The notes under the pieces: generated by a model
The model's input: only the letters and a program-made list of their open reading frames with translations
Told to the model about the DNA's origin: nothing
Databases searched by the model: none
Shown: positions 1 through 6,267 of the stretch, piece after piece
Layout of the letters: each line of letters begins with the position of its first letter
Position numbering within the stretch: position 1 is the first letter of the stretch
Position numbers and translations under genes: made by a program
Assembly (NCBI GenBank): GCA_030630065.1
Contig: DAOVNU010000002.1
Span: 1 to 17,604 of the forward strand
Direction of reading: 5' to 3'
From: a bacterium
Lineage (GTDB): Bacteria > Ratteibacteria > UBA8468
DNA length: 17,604 nt

Positions 1-5
1 AACCC

Positions 6-14
6 TGTGAATAA
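6..14 (-). promoter_or_regulatory. DnaA box 1 (upstream of dnaA)
   Basis: Read on the minus strand this is TTATTCACA, a full match to the bacterial DnaA-box consensus TTATNCACA. It lies just upstream of dnaA, where such boxes serve in origin function, dnaA autoregulation, or both. A second identical box follows 31 bp downstream. The window edge hides any further boxes to the left. Confidence 0.7.
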
Positions 15-36
15 GTTGTTAAAAAGGTTAAAATTC

Positions 37-45
37 TGTGAATAA
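37..45 (-). promoter_or_regulatory. DnaA box 2 (upstream of dnaA)
   Basis: This is a second minus-strand TTATTCACA, identical to the box at 6-14 and in the same orientation. The 31-bp centre-to-centre distance is close to three helical turns, so both bound DnaA molecules would face the same side of the DNA. The similarity extends slightly beyond the 9-mer (CTGTGAATAA then GTT in both). A weaker forward candidate, TTCTTCACC at 53-61, has two mismatches and is not annotated. Confidence 0.7.
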
Positions 46-91
46 AGTTCCTTTCTTCACCCCAAATTTTTCTAAATAAAAAATAAGGACT

Positions 92-119
92 TTGATAAAA
101 CTATTAGCAGACATATCTT
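92..119 (+). promoter_or_regulatory. candidate dnaA promoter
   Basis: TTGATA at 92-97 and TATCTT at 114-119 are separated by 16 nt, giving a moderate match to a sigma70-type promoter. It lies just downstream of the two DnaA boxes, so DnaA bound there could influence dnaA transcription. The predicted transcript would start near 126, before either candidate dnaA start codon. The -10 box is weak and the call is tentative. Confidence 0.35.
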
Positions 120-192
120 TCCTTTTGGATTAACTTCTGTTTTGACTTTGAACAATTATCATCAATTTTCTGAAAGAATAAATAAGGATACT

Positions 193-1524
193 GTGAATAT
201 CTGGGAAAAATCTCTGGAACTCATTAAAAGAGAGGTTGAGCCCAATGTTTTCAAATTGTGGTTTCAGCCAATAAAAATTTCTTCTTTCGCCAACGGTGAG
301 TTACTGTTGGAAGTACCCGATATTTTTTTTCGGAATTGGGTAAATGAACATTACTTTTCACTAATTAAGAAAACGGTCTTCTCCGTTACCCAAAGAGAAA
401 TCACAATTGAATTTTTGTTAACAAAAGACAGTCACCAAAAACAAAAGAAAGAAAATTATGTTGACTTTAGCCGGGAAACAAAGAAAAAGGTAAAGATTGA
501 CCATTCAGGGCTTAACCCTAATTTTACCTTTGATAACTTTGTTATGGGAAGTTGCAATCGGCTGGCGCATGCTGCAGCTCTTGCCGTATCTCAGTCAATT
601 GGTACCGCTTATAACCCGCTCTTCATCTATGGCTCGGTAGGGCTGGGAAAAACCCATCTGATGCAGGCGATTGGTCATTTTATTAGGAATAGAGGTGAAT
701 ATCAGGTGAGTTACCTTCCCTCTGAAAAATTTGTCAACCAATACATTGACAGTATTCAAAATCGTAAAACCAATGCTTTTAGAAATAGGTTTCGTAACCT
801 TGATGTTCTTCTAATTGATGACATCCATTTTCTTGCCGGTAAAGAAAGAATTCAGGAAGAATTTTTCCACACCTTTAATACTCTTTACGATAACCATAAA
901 CAGGTAGTAATTTCATCAGACCGCCCCCCCAACGAAATCGCGGCTTTAGAAAAACGTCTGGTAAGTCGTTTTGAGTGGGGACTTGTTGCTGACATCCAGC
1001 CCCCGGATTTGGAGACCAGGATTGCTATTTTAAAGAAAAAGATGGAAGGGAAAAGGGTGAACATTGATGAGGAGATAATAGAGTTTATTGCGGAAAAAAT
1101 TAAAAGTAATATTCGTTTATTGGAGGGGGCGCTTACCAAACTTATTGCCTGCTCATCTCTCTTTGTTAAAAAAATAGATATTCCTTTTACCAAAGAGGTA
1201 TTAAAGGATATTATTGCGGAAGTTCCACAAAAGCCGGTTACTATAGAGATTATTTTAGAGAAGGTTGCCGAATATTTTAACCTTTACATCTCCGACCTTA
1301 AAGGAAGAAAAAGGGTTAAGTCGTTTATTCTGCCCCGGCAGATTGCGATGTATTGGGCCAGGGAATTGACCGATAATTCATTACCCCAGATTGGTGATAG
1401 TTTTGGAGGAAAGAATCACGCTACGGTTATGTATGCCTGTAAAAAAATTAGAGAAAAAATAAAAAACGATTCTTATTTTAAGGAAGAGGTTGAAAAAATA
1501 GGAGGTAAGATTAAAGAAAGTTAG
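193..1524 (+). CDS. dnaA: Chromosomal replication initiator protein DnaA
   Basis: DnaA is the AAA+ ATPase that binds DnaA boxes, melts the origin and recruits the replicative helicase. Numbering from the GTG at 193, the Walker A motif GSVGLGKT is at 147-154, Walker B LLIDD at 206-210, sensor 1 ISSD at 240-243, an arginine-finger candidate R259 in SRFEWG, and sensor 2 R308. The C-terminal DNA-binding domain carries the family signature GGKNHATVMYAC at about 405-416. An alternative TTG start at 142 would add 17 residues but has no ribosome binding site. GTG 193 is preferred because AAGGA (184-188) precedes it and the protein then begins NIWEKSLELIK, where DnaA domain I normally begins. The AAGGA spacing is only 4 nt, so the choice is not certain. 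The C7 run at 924-930 leaves the frame intact. Function is certain; the start is moderately so. Confidence 0.97.
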   Translation: MNIWEKSLELIKREVEPNVFKLWFQPIKISSFANGELLLEVPDIFFRNWVNEHYFSLIKKTVFSVTQREITIEFLLTKDSHQKQKKENYVDFSRETKKKVKIDHSGLNPNFTFDNFVMGSCNRLAHAAALAVSQSIGTAYNPLFIYGSVGLGKTHLMQAIGHFIRNRGEYQVSYLPSEKFVNQYIDSIQNRKTNAFRNRFRNLDVLLIDDIHFLAGKERIQEEFFHTFNTLYDNHKQVVISSDRPPNEIAALEKRLVSRFEWGLVADIQPPDLETRIAILKKKMEGKRVNIDEEIIEFIAEKIKSNIRLLEGALTKLIACSSLFVKKIDIPFTKEVLKDIIAEVPQKPVTIEIILEKVAEYFNLYISDLKGRKRVKSFILPRQIAMYWARELTDNSLPQIGDSFGGKNHATVMYACKKIREKIKNDSYFKEEVEKIGGKIKES

Positions 1525-1608
1525 TAAACAGGTTAATAATAGGTTTTAAATATTTGTGAGTTGGTTGAGTAATTTATTACTTGCTTCGTATATAAGTTTT
1601 GTAGATTT

Positions 1609-1626
1609 ATGGTTCTTGTTAACCAT
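1609..1626. repeat. inverted repeat in candidate origin (6-bp arms, 6-nt loop)
   Basis: ATGGTT at 1609-1614 is the exact reverse complement of AACCAT at 1621-1626. It lies in the dnaA-dnaN gap, 7 bp before another inverted repeat. A protein-binding or structural role at the origin is possible. Short repeats of this kind can also arise by chance in AT-rich DNA. Confidence 0.45.
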
Positions 1627-1633
1627 TTAAACG

Positions 1634-1649
1634 TTCATATGAGTATGAA
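1634..1649. repeat. inverted repeat in candidate origin (6-bp arms, 4-nt loop)
   Basis: TTCATA at 1634-1639 and TATGAA at 1644-1649 are perfect reverse complements around TGAG. The repeat borders the most AT-rich part of the dnaA-dnaN gap and could be a binding site for an origin or dnaN regulator. No T-run follows, so it is not an intrinsic terminator. Confidence 0.45.
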
Positions 1650-1708
1650 TATTATTATTTATTATTAACAGTATTAAAATTATTAAAGATATAAAGAAAA
1701 GGAGAAAA

Positions 1709-2803
1709 ATGGAGATAAGTGTTAAGAAAGATGAACTTTTAAACGGCTTGCAGGGAATAGTGGGAATTGTTAACCCAAAGCCCACCCTTCCTGCTCTTTC
1801 TTGTATTTTTTTAGAGGCAGAAGATAATAGATTATTTTTAACCGCTACCGATTTAGAGTTAACAATAAAAGCAGAGGTTCCCTGTAAAACAAAAAGAAAA
1901 GGAGCTCTCCTTGTGCCGGGGAAAAGGTTTGCGGGTATCATCCGGGAATTACCCGATACGGAGATTAGCATTGTTAAAGAAAAAAACGAGAAAACCCAAA
2001 TTACCGTGGGTAAAATTGTATTTACCTTGCCCGGTTTAAAAACAGAGGAATTCCCTATTTTACCCAAGATTAAAAAAGGGACGATTTTAAAAATGAAGCA
2101 AGGGGGTTTAAAAAGGATGTTAAAAAGAACAAGATTCTCCGTAACCTACGATGAGACAAGGGCTTATCTGCGCGGACTCCTTTTTAGTTTAAAAAAAGAT
2201 AGTTTGGTTCTGGTCGGGACCGATACCAGACGACTTGCCTATGTTAAGAAAACCTATCCTTCACCGGTAGAGGCGGATGTTATTTTACCTTTAAAGTTAA
2301 TCGATGAACTGGAAAAATCTTTAGAGGAGGAAGATGTTGAAATTAACATCAGCCCTAATCAGATTATATTTAAAACGGTGAATCTGCTGATTATCTCTCA
2401 ACTGATTGAAGGACAATTTCCTGACTATGAGGCAACTTTCCCCTCCAAAGAGGAGTTGAAGGAGGTCAAGGTTGGCAGGGAAAGATTAGCCGCTGCGGTA
2501 AGGCGAATGAACCTGCTGACCACAGAACGGCACAGTTCAATAAGGTTTGACCTCCTCCCCCAGAAAATAGTTGTCTCCATTAATAGCCCGGAAGCGGGTG
2601 AAGCCAGCGAGCCGATTCCTGTTGAATATTCCGGGGAGAAAATCGCGATCTCCTTCAATCCGGTCTATATTCTGGATGTTTTGAAAAATTTAGAGGCCGA
2701 AAATGTAATTGTGGGCATTTCCGACCCATTAAAACCGGCGATGATTCGTCCCGACACCGACGAAGAATACAAATACATCCTGATGCCGGTAAAGACAGAG
2801 TGA
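1709..2803 (+). CDS. dnaN: DNA polymerase III beta subunit (sliding clamp)
   Basis: DnaN forms the ring-shaped clamp that tethers the replicative polymerase to DNA. At 364 residues it has the normal family length, and it divides into three similar domains of about 120 residues. Recognisable segments include an N-terminal stretch with PTLPALSCIFLEA and ATDLELTIKAEVPC (about 25-60), the domain-2 stretch VTYDETRAYLRGLLF followed by VGTDTRRLAYV (about 145-180), IEGQFPDYEATFP (about 233-245), and a C-terminal end with KPAMIRP and YKYILMPV. The ATG at 1709 is supported by AAAAGGAG ending 4 nt upstream. The gene follows dnaA, as is widespread in bacteria, and dciA begins 1 nt after its stop, implying cotranscription and translational coupling. 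Confidence 0.97.
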   Translation: MEISVKKDELLNGLQGIVGIVNPKPTLPALSCIFLEAEDNRLFLTATDLELTIKAEVPCKTKRKGALLVPGKRFAGIIRELPDTEISIVKEKNEKTQITVGKIVFTLPGLKTEEFPILPKIKKGTILKMKQGGLKRMLKRTRFSVTYDETRAYLRGLLFSLKKDSLVLVGTDTRRLAYVKKTYPSPVEADVILPLKLIDELEKSLEEEDVEINISPNQIIFKTVNLLIISQLIEGQFPDYEATFPSKEELKEVKVGRERLAAAVRRMNLLTTERHSSIRFDLLPQKIVVSINSPEAGEASEPIPVEYSGEKIAISFNPVYILDVLKNLEAENVIVGISDPLKPAMIRPDTDEEYKYILMPVKTE

Positions 2804-2804
2804 G

Positions 2805-3101
2805 ATGGCGACAAGGATTGGGGAGATTATTCCTAAAGTAATTGAGAAGATAGTTAAAGGTAAGCCAATCAAAGCAAGAGAGGGTTCAGGTTATGGGGGT
2901 CTTGTTGATACCTGGAACTCTCTGGTAGGAAAGGAAACAGCGGCACATACCAGAATTAAAGGATTTAAAAAAAAGGTTTTATATATCCTGGTTGATAGTT
3001 CGCCCCATCTTTCCCATCTTTTAATGGAGAAGGAAACTATTTTACGCAGATTAGAAGAAATTGTCCCGGAGGTTAGGGAGATTAAGTTTAGAGCCAGATA
3101 G
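2805..3101 (+). CDS. dciA: DciA-like DUF721 protein, putative replicative helicase loader/operator
   Basis: This 98-residue protein fits the DUF721/DciA family: a short N-terminal region, a conserved Trp in LVDTWNSLVGKETAAHTR (W37, about 34-50), then an alternating segment VLYILVDSSPHLSHLLMEKETILRRL (about 58-83) and a basic end. DciA is the ancestral bacterial protein that helps load the DnaB helicase at the origin, replaced by DnaC or DnaI in some groups. Its position directly after dnaN, with a 1-nt gap, agrees with a replication role. DUF721 genes elsewhere often sit with dnaA, dnaN, recF and gyrB; here recF and gyrB are absent. No independent Shine-Dalgarno is visible, so translation is probably coupled to dnaN. 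Its stop codon touches the dapA ribosome binding site. Confidence 0.8.
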   Translation: MATRIGEIIPKVIEKIVKGKPIKAREGSGYGGLVDTWNSLVGKETAAHTRIKGFKKKVLYILVDSSPHLSHLLMEKETILRRLEEIVPEVREIKFRAR

Positions 3102-3110
3102 GGAGGTTTT

Positions 3111-3977
3111 ATGTTTGAGGGTTCAATTGTTGCTCTGGTAACACCGTTTAAGAACGGTGAAATTGATGAGGAGGCGTTAGGAAGATTAATTGAATTTCAG
3201 ATTAAGAATGGAACCAACGGCATTCTTCCCTGTGGATGTACCGGCGAGGCGGCAACCCTTTCTGTGGAGGAACAAAAGAGGATGATTAAACTTACCGTGA
3301 ATTTGGTAAAAAAAAGGATTTCGGTTATTGCCGGAACCGGCTCCAACTCCACAAGAGAAGCGATAGAATTGACGCAATATGCAGAAGAGGTAGGCGCTGA
3401 CGCCGCTTTGCTCATTACCCCTTACTACAACAAGCCCACTCCCAGAGGGTTGCTTCTTCATTACGAAAAGGTGGCAGGTGCGGTGGAGATTCCGATTATC
3501 CTTTACAACGTTCCTTCCCGCACAGGAATTTCCATTCTTCCGGAGACGGTAGCCGCTCTTTCCAGGATAAAAAACATTGTCGCGATTAAGGAAGCCAGCG
3601 GTGAACTTAATCAGGTAAGCGAGATTCTTTCGCTCTGCGGGATTACGGTTCTTTCCGGGGACGACTCTTTAACGCTGCCTATTCTTGCGGTTGGTGGAAA
3701 AGGGGTTGTCTCGGTGGTTGCCAACGTTGTTCCCCGGGATGTGGCGGATTTGGTCCATAATTACCGTGAGGGTCGGCTTGAGGAGGCAAGGAAATTACAT
3801 TTGCAACTCTTTCCTCTTTGCCGGGCGATGTTTTTGGAGACCAATCCCATTCCGGTGAAAACAGCGCTTGGTCTGATGAAAATGATTGAACCGGAATTGC
3901 GTCTACCCTTATCCGAGATAAACGAAGAGAAAAAAGAAAAACTAAAGGAGGTATTGAAAAACTATGGCCTGGTTTAG
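3111..3977 (+). CDS. dapA: 4-hydroxy-tetrahydrodipicolinate synthase
   Basis: DapA condenses pyruvate with aspartate semialdehyde in the first committed step to diaminopimelate and lysine. The 288-residue length is typical. The Schiff-base lysine is K160 in AIKEAS. Tyrosines Y105/Y106 (TPYYNKPTP) and Y132 (LYNVPSRTG) fill the usual active-site positions. The loop normally written GTTGE reads GCTGE at 42-46, so the first Thr, part of the proton relay, is Cys43 here. Everything else looks like DapA, not N-acetylneuraminate lyase, because the Arg-binding stretch YNVPSRTG is intact. GGGAGG at 3101-3106 lies 4 nt before the ATG. The gene overlaps accD by 14 nt, indicating one transcript. No dapB or dapF is in the window. 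Confidence 0.94.
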   Translation: MFEGSIVALVTPFKNGEIDEEALGRLIEFQIKNGTNGILPCGCTGEAATLSVEEQKRMIKLTVNLVKKRISVIAGTGSNSTREAIELTQYAEEVGADAALLITPYYNKPTPRGLLLHYEKVAGAVEIPIILYNVPSRTGISILPETVAALSRIKNIVAIKEASGELNQVSEILSLCGITVLSGDDSLTLPILAVGGKGVVSVVANVVPRDVADLVHNYREGRLEEARKLHLQLFPLCRAMFLETNPIPVKTALGLMKMIEPELRLPLSEINEEKKEKLKEVLKNYGLV

Positions 3978-4806
3978 AAAAAGAAAATATGCAATTCTGC
4001 CGGTAAAGGAAAAGAGGGAGATTAAAAAAGACCTCTGGGAAAAATGTGATGGTTGCAGCAGGGTCATCTATAAGAAAATTCTAATGGAGAACCTCAAGGT
4101 CTGCCCGCGCTGTGAATACCACTTTCGGCTCACCGCCAGAGAGCGCATCAGTTTTACTCTGGACGAGGGCTCCTTCCGGGAGAGCAATGAAGAAATCTCC
4201 TCTGTTGACCCTCTTGATTTCAGGTCTAAACAATCGTATCGGGAAAAATTGAAAGAGGCAAGAGAAAAAACAGGGCTTCCCGAGGCGGTTGTTACCGGCG
4301 AAGGTAAAATCTCCGGACATCCGGTAATTTTGGCGGTTTCGGACTCCCACTTCATTATGGGCAGTATGGGCTCGGTTGTGGGAGAGAAGATTACCCGGGC
4401 TGCCGAGAGCGCTCTGGAGAAGAAAATCCCCTTCCTTTCCATATCGGCCGGAGGGGGAGGAGCAAGGATGCAGGAAGGGATGCTTTCCTTGATGCAGATG
4501 GCTAAAACCTCTGCGGCTGTTGGTAAACTGAAGAATGCAGGCGTGCTTTACATCTCTCTGCTTACCGACCCCACGATGGCCGGGGTGGCGGCAAGTTATG
4601 CTTCCCTGGGAGATATTATTATTGCCGAGCCCAAAGCCCTGATTGGTTTTACCGGGCCCCGGGTGATTGAACAGACCATCCGCCAGAAACTACCCAAAGG
4701 TTTTCAGAGAAGTGAGTTTCTCTTCAAACGTGGAATGATTGACTTGGTTCTCCCCCGCAAAGAACTTAAGCCCACTCTCGCCAAACTCCTCCCCTTTTTT
4801 TCTTAA
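3964..4806 (+). CDS. accD: Acetyl-CoA carboxylase carboxyltransferase subunit beta
   Basis: AccD is the beta half of the carboxyltransferase that makes malonyl-CoA for fatty acid synthesis; its partner AccA is not in this window. An N-terminal zinc ribbon is visible as C28-x2-C31 and C47-x2-C50, followed by the crotonase-type fold with HFIMGSMGSVVGEKITRA and the ARMQEGMLSLMQMAKTSAAV segment. The oxyanion-loop region reads SAGGGGARM, apparently one glycine longer than the common SASGGARM. At 280 residues the length is normal. The start overlaps the end of dapA by 14 nt. AAAGGAGG at 3944-3951 is strong but 12 nt from the ATG, longer than ideal; coupling to dapA translation may compensate. The cupin gene converges on it. 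Confidence 0.94.
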   Translation: MAWFRKRKYAILPVKEKREIKKDLWEKCDGCSRVIYKKILMENLKVCPRCEYHFRLTARERISFTLDEGSFRESNEEISSVDPLDFRSKQSYREKLKEAREKTGLPEAVVTGEGKISGHPVILAVSDSHFIMGSMGSVVGEKITRAAESALEKKIPFLSISAGGGGARMQEGMLSLMQMAKTSAAVGKLKNAGVLYISLLTDPTMAGVAASYASLGDIIIAEPKALIGFTGPRVIEQTIRQKLPKGFQRSEFLFKRGMIDLVLPRKELKPTLAKLLPFFS

Positions 4807-4814
4807 GAGTGGGC
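4770..4814. repeat. 9-bp inverted repeat spanning the accD stop codon
   Basis: GCCCACTCT at 4770-4778 is a perfect reverse complement of AGAGTGGGC at 4806-4814. The 27-nt loop contains seven T residues (4795-4801) and the accD TAA. The T-run is inside the loop and not after the stem, so this is not a standard intrinsic terminator on either strand. It lies between two convergent genes and may fold at the accD mRNA 3' end. Confidence 0.4.
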
Positions 4815-4878
4815 AGCCAAAATCCTTGTGGTTAAGCCTTTTAGATTAAACGCTTTGATATAATGGTTGTCGGATGTT

Positions 4879-5283
4879 TCAGGGAAACGGCCATTTGTAT
4901 TCTTTAATCTCTACTGCTTTTTCTATCGTTTTTTTAAGCATAGAAGGGTCGGCGAAATAGGAATCATTCTCAAAGTGTTGACCCGAGAATTCAAAGATAA
5001 CAGCATCTTCTCCAATCGCAGTGAACTGGTGAAGTTTACCTTGTTTCATAATCATAATGTCCCCGGGCTCCATCATTGTTTCCTTTCCATCAACAACCAT
5101 CTTTACCCTGCCCTTCCAGACCAGGAACGTCTCGTGTTTCTTCTTGTGGCGATGCGCCGGGCAGGTTGTTCCTTTTTTCTGCACCAATATCTTTCCACAA
5201 TATTCCGGAATATTGACAATCCAGTATTCGGTTAACCCGATTTCCGGTCGGTCAATTACCTTTGCTTTTCTTATTTCTGACAT
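4879..5283 (-). CDS. Small single-domain cupin protein, sugar-isomerase-like
   Basis: The 134-residue protein is one cupin barrel. Cupin motif 1 is clear: a Gly, then H44-x-H46, E51 and a closing Gly (PAHRHKKKHETFLVWKG). Motif 2 supplies H85 in PGDIMIMKQGKLHQF. H44, H46, E51 and H85 form the usual metal-binding set. The C-terminal pattern VIFEFSGQHFENDSYFAD resembles single-domain cupins related to D-lyxose isomerase and to cupins of nucleotide-sugar and sialic-acid loci, but the protein is shorter than D-lyxose isomerase. The substrate cannot be named. The ATG has a good AGGAGGA a few nt upstream, and a strong promoter lies before that. It is the only leftward gene here and converges on accD, so it is expressed separately from its neighbours. 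Confidence 0.8.
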   Translation of the reverse strand: MSEIRKAKVIDRPEIGLTEYWIVNIPEYCGKILVQKKGTTCPAHRHKKKHETFLVWKGRVKMVVDGKETMMEPGDIMIMKQGKLHQFTAIGEDAVIFEFSGQHFENDSYFADPSMLKKTIEKAVEIKEYKWPFP

Positions 5284-5304
5284 TTTATCCTCCTGACACT
5301 TTTT

Positions 5305-5333
5305 ATTTTACTATCAAATTTCTCTACTATCAA
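5305..5333 (-). promoter_or_regulatory. sigma70-type promoter for the cupin gene
   Basis: On the minus strand TTGATA (5333 to 5328) and TAAAAT (5310 to 5305) are separated by exactly 17 nt. The predicted start near 5298 gives a leader of about 15 nt holding the AGGAGGA ribosome binding site. Two copies of a 13-bp repeat overlap the promoter (5309-5321 and 5325-5337). Confidence 0.6.
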
Positions 5334-5337
5334 ATTT
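5309..5337. repeat. two direct copies of a 13-bp sequence in the cupin-lipA divergent region
   Basis: TACTATCAAATTT occurs at 5309-5321 and again at 5325-5337, a 16-bp period. The right copy supplies the cupin -35 box and the left copy abuts the -10 box. It may be a regulator-binding pair or a local duplication; the sequence does not distinguish these. Confidence 0.5.
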
Positions 5338-5355
5338 TTTATAGATTAAAACAGA

Positions 5356-5384
5356 TTTATTTTGAAGTCAAGAAGTGATATAAT
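5356..5384 (+). promoter_or_regulatory. extended -10 promoter for lipA
   Basis: TGATATAAT at 5376-5384 is a perfect extended -10 element (TG, one base, TATAAT). TTTATT at 5356-5361 is a weak -35 at 17-nt spacing. Transcription would start near 5391, only about 4 nt before the ATG at 5395, so the message would be leaderless or nearly so. No Shine-Dalgarno precedes that ATG. Confidence 0.55.
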
Positions 5385-5394
5385 AAAACTGAAT

Positions 5395-6252
5395 ATGGCT
5401 AAAAAATTTCCTCCCTGGTTGAAAAAGAGGGTTATTATTAATGAGAATTTAAAGAAGACATCCACAATCCTGAAGGGTTTAAAATTGCATACTGTCTGCG
5501 AAGAGGCGGGTTGTCCCAATGTCAATGAATGTTTTAGCAATCTTACCGCCACCTTTATGGTTTTAGGGAATGTCTGCACCAGGAATTGCCGGTTTTGTGG
5601 GGTGAAAAAAGGCGAGTCATTACCCGTTGACAATACCGAACCGTCCCGGGTGGCGGAAGCGGTGAAGAGATTGAATTTAAAATATATTGTAATAACTTCG
5701 GTAACCAGGGATGACCTTGCTGACGGTGGAGCAGGACAGTTTGCAAAAACTATTTTTGCAATTAAACAAAAAATTCCTGACAGCAAGGTTGAGGTGCTTG
5801 TGCCTGATTTTAAAGGCAATCAAGAAAGTTTAAAAACTGTATTTTTAGCAAAGCCGGATGTTTTTAATCACAATATGGAGACGATAGAGAAATTTTATCC
5901 AAAAGTCAGGCCGCAGGCGAATTATAAACGTTCTCTGAATGTTCTAAAATTTGCTAAAGAGGCAGATTTTATCACGAAATCCGGGATGATGTTAGGTTTT
6001 GGCGAGAAAAAGGAAGAGGTAATCAAAGTAATGCAGGACTTAAGAAATGTAAATTGCAACCTTCTCACCATTGGTCAATACCTGCAACCCAATAAGAAAT
6101 GTCTTGAGGTAGAAAGGTTTGTTCCTCCTGAAGAATTTGCCGAATATCAGAAAGTCGGGGAAAAATTGGGTTTTGCCTCTGTCGTATCCGGACCATTTGT
6201 CCGCAGTTCCTACCAGGCAGAGGAAATGTTTTCTAAAAGTAAGAAAGTATGA
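5395..6252 (+). CDS. lipA: Lipoyl synthase (radical SAM)
   Basis: LipA inserts two sulfur atoms into protein-bound octanoyl groups to make lipoyl cofactors. Numbering from the ATG at 5395 (285 residues), the auxiliary [4Fe-4S] ligands are C35, C40 and C46 (CEEAGCPNVNEC), and the radical-SAM ligands are C61, C65 and C68 (CTRNCRFC). The C-terminal RSSY motif supplies the serine ligand of the auxiliary cluster. All diagnostic residues are present. A TTG at 5362 is in frame and would add 11 residues, but the extended -10 box at 5376-5384 would then lie inside the gene, so ATG 5395 is preferred. No lipB or lipM is in the window. The next gene starts 15 nt after the stop. Confidence 0.95.
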   Translation: MAKKFPPWLKKRVIINENLKKTSTILKGLKLHTVCEEAGCPNVNECFSNLTATFMVLGNVCTRNCRFCGVKKGESLPVDNTEPSRVAEAVKRLNLKYIVITSVTRDDLADGGAGQFAKTIFAIKQKIPDSKVEVLVPDFKGNQESLKTVFLAKPDVFNHNMETIEKFYPKVRPQANYKRSLNVLKFAKEADFITKSGMMLGFGEKKEEVIKVMQDLRNVNCNLLTIGQYLQPNKKCLEVERFVPPEEFAEYQKVGEKLGFASVVSGPFVRSSYQAEEMFSKSKKV

Positions 6253-6267
6253 TACACTTTTGTCAGA

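Larger units (their letters stand above)
1525..1708. other. dnaA-dnaN intergenic region, candidate DNA unwinding element / oriC
   Basis: This 184-bp gap is the longest non-coding stretch in the window and is extremely AT-rich, especially from about 1640 to 1700, where ATT/TTA triplets recur. The dnaA-dnaN gap is a common site for the unwinding element in bipartite origins, with DnaA boxes on the other side of dnaA. No good DnaA box was found inside it. It holds two inverted repeats (1609-1626 and 1634-1649). A weak promoter candidate for dnaN has TTGAGT at 1565-1570 and TATATA at 1589-1594 with an 18-nt spacer. The dnaN ribosome binding site GGAG is at 1701-1704. Origin function is inferred. 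Confidence 0.45.

Noticed and set aside
924..930. C7 homopolymer in dnaA as a possible frameshift
   Set aside because: The reading frame and DnaA motifs continue correctly on both sides.
1627..2067. Leftward 146-residue open frame over the start of dnaN
   Set aside because: Overlaps the dnaN start and the AT-rich gap; hydrophobicity arises from A-rich codons read in reverse. No promoter or family match seen.
3186..3461. Leftward open frames inside dapA
   Set aside because: Mirror frames of a conserved enzyme, with no supporting signals.
4068..4442. Leftward open frame inside accD
   Set aside because: Antisense shadow of a well-conserved gene, with no ribosome binding site or recognisable domain.
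4859..4864. TATAAT hexamer reading rightward between accD and the cupin
   Set aside because: No acceptable -35 box at 15-19 nt upstream, and it would transcribe antisense to the cupin with no rightward gene before lipA.
4867..5235. Rightward open frame opposite the cupin gene
   Set aside because: It lies antisense to a gene with clear cupin motifs, ribosome binding site and promoter; its translation shows no family features.
5362..5394. TTG start for lipA
   Set aside because: No ribosome binding site, and the extended -10 box would fall inside the coding region; ATG 5395 fits better.
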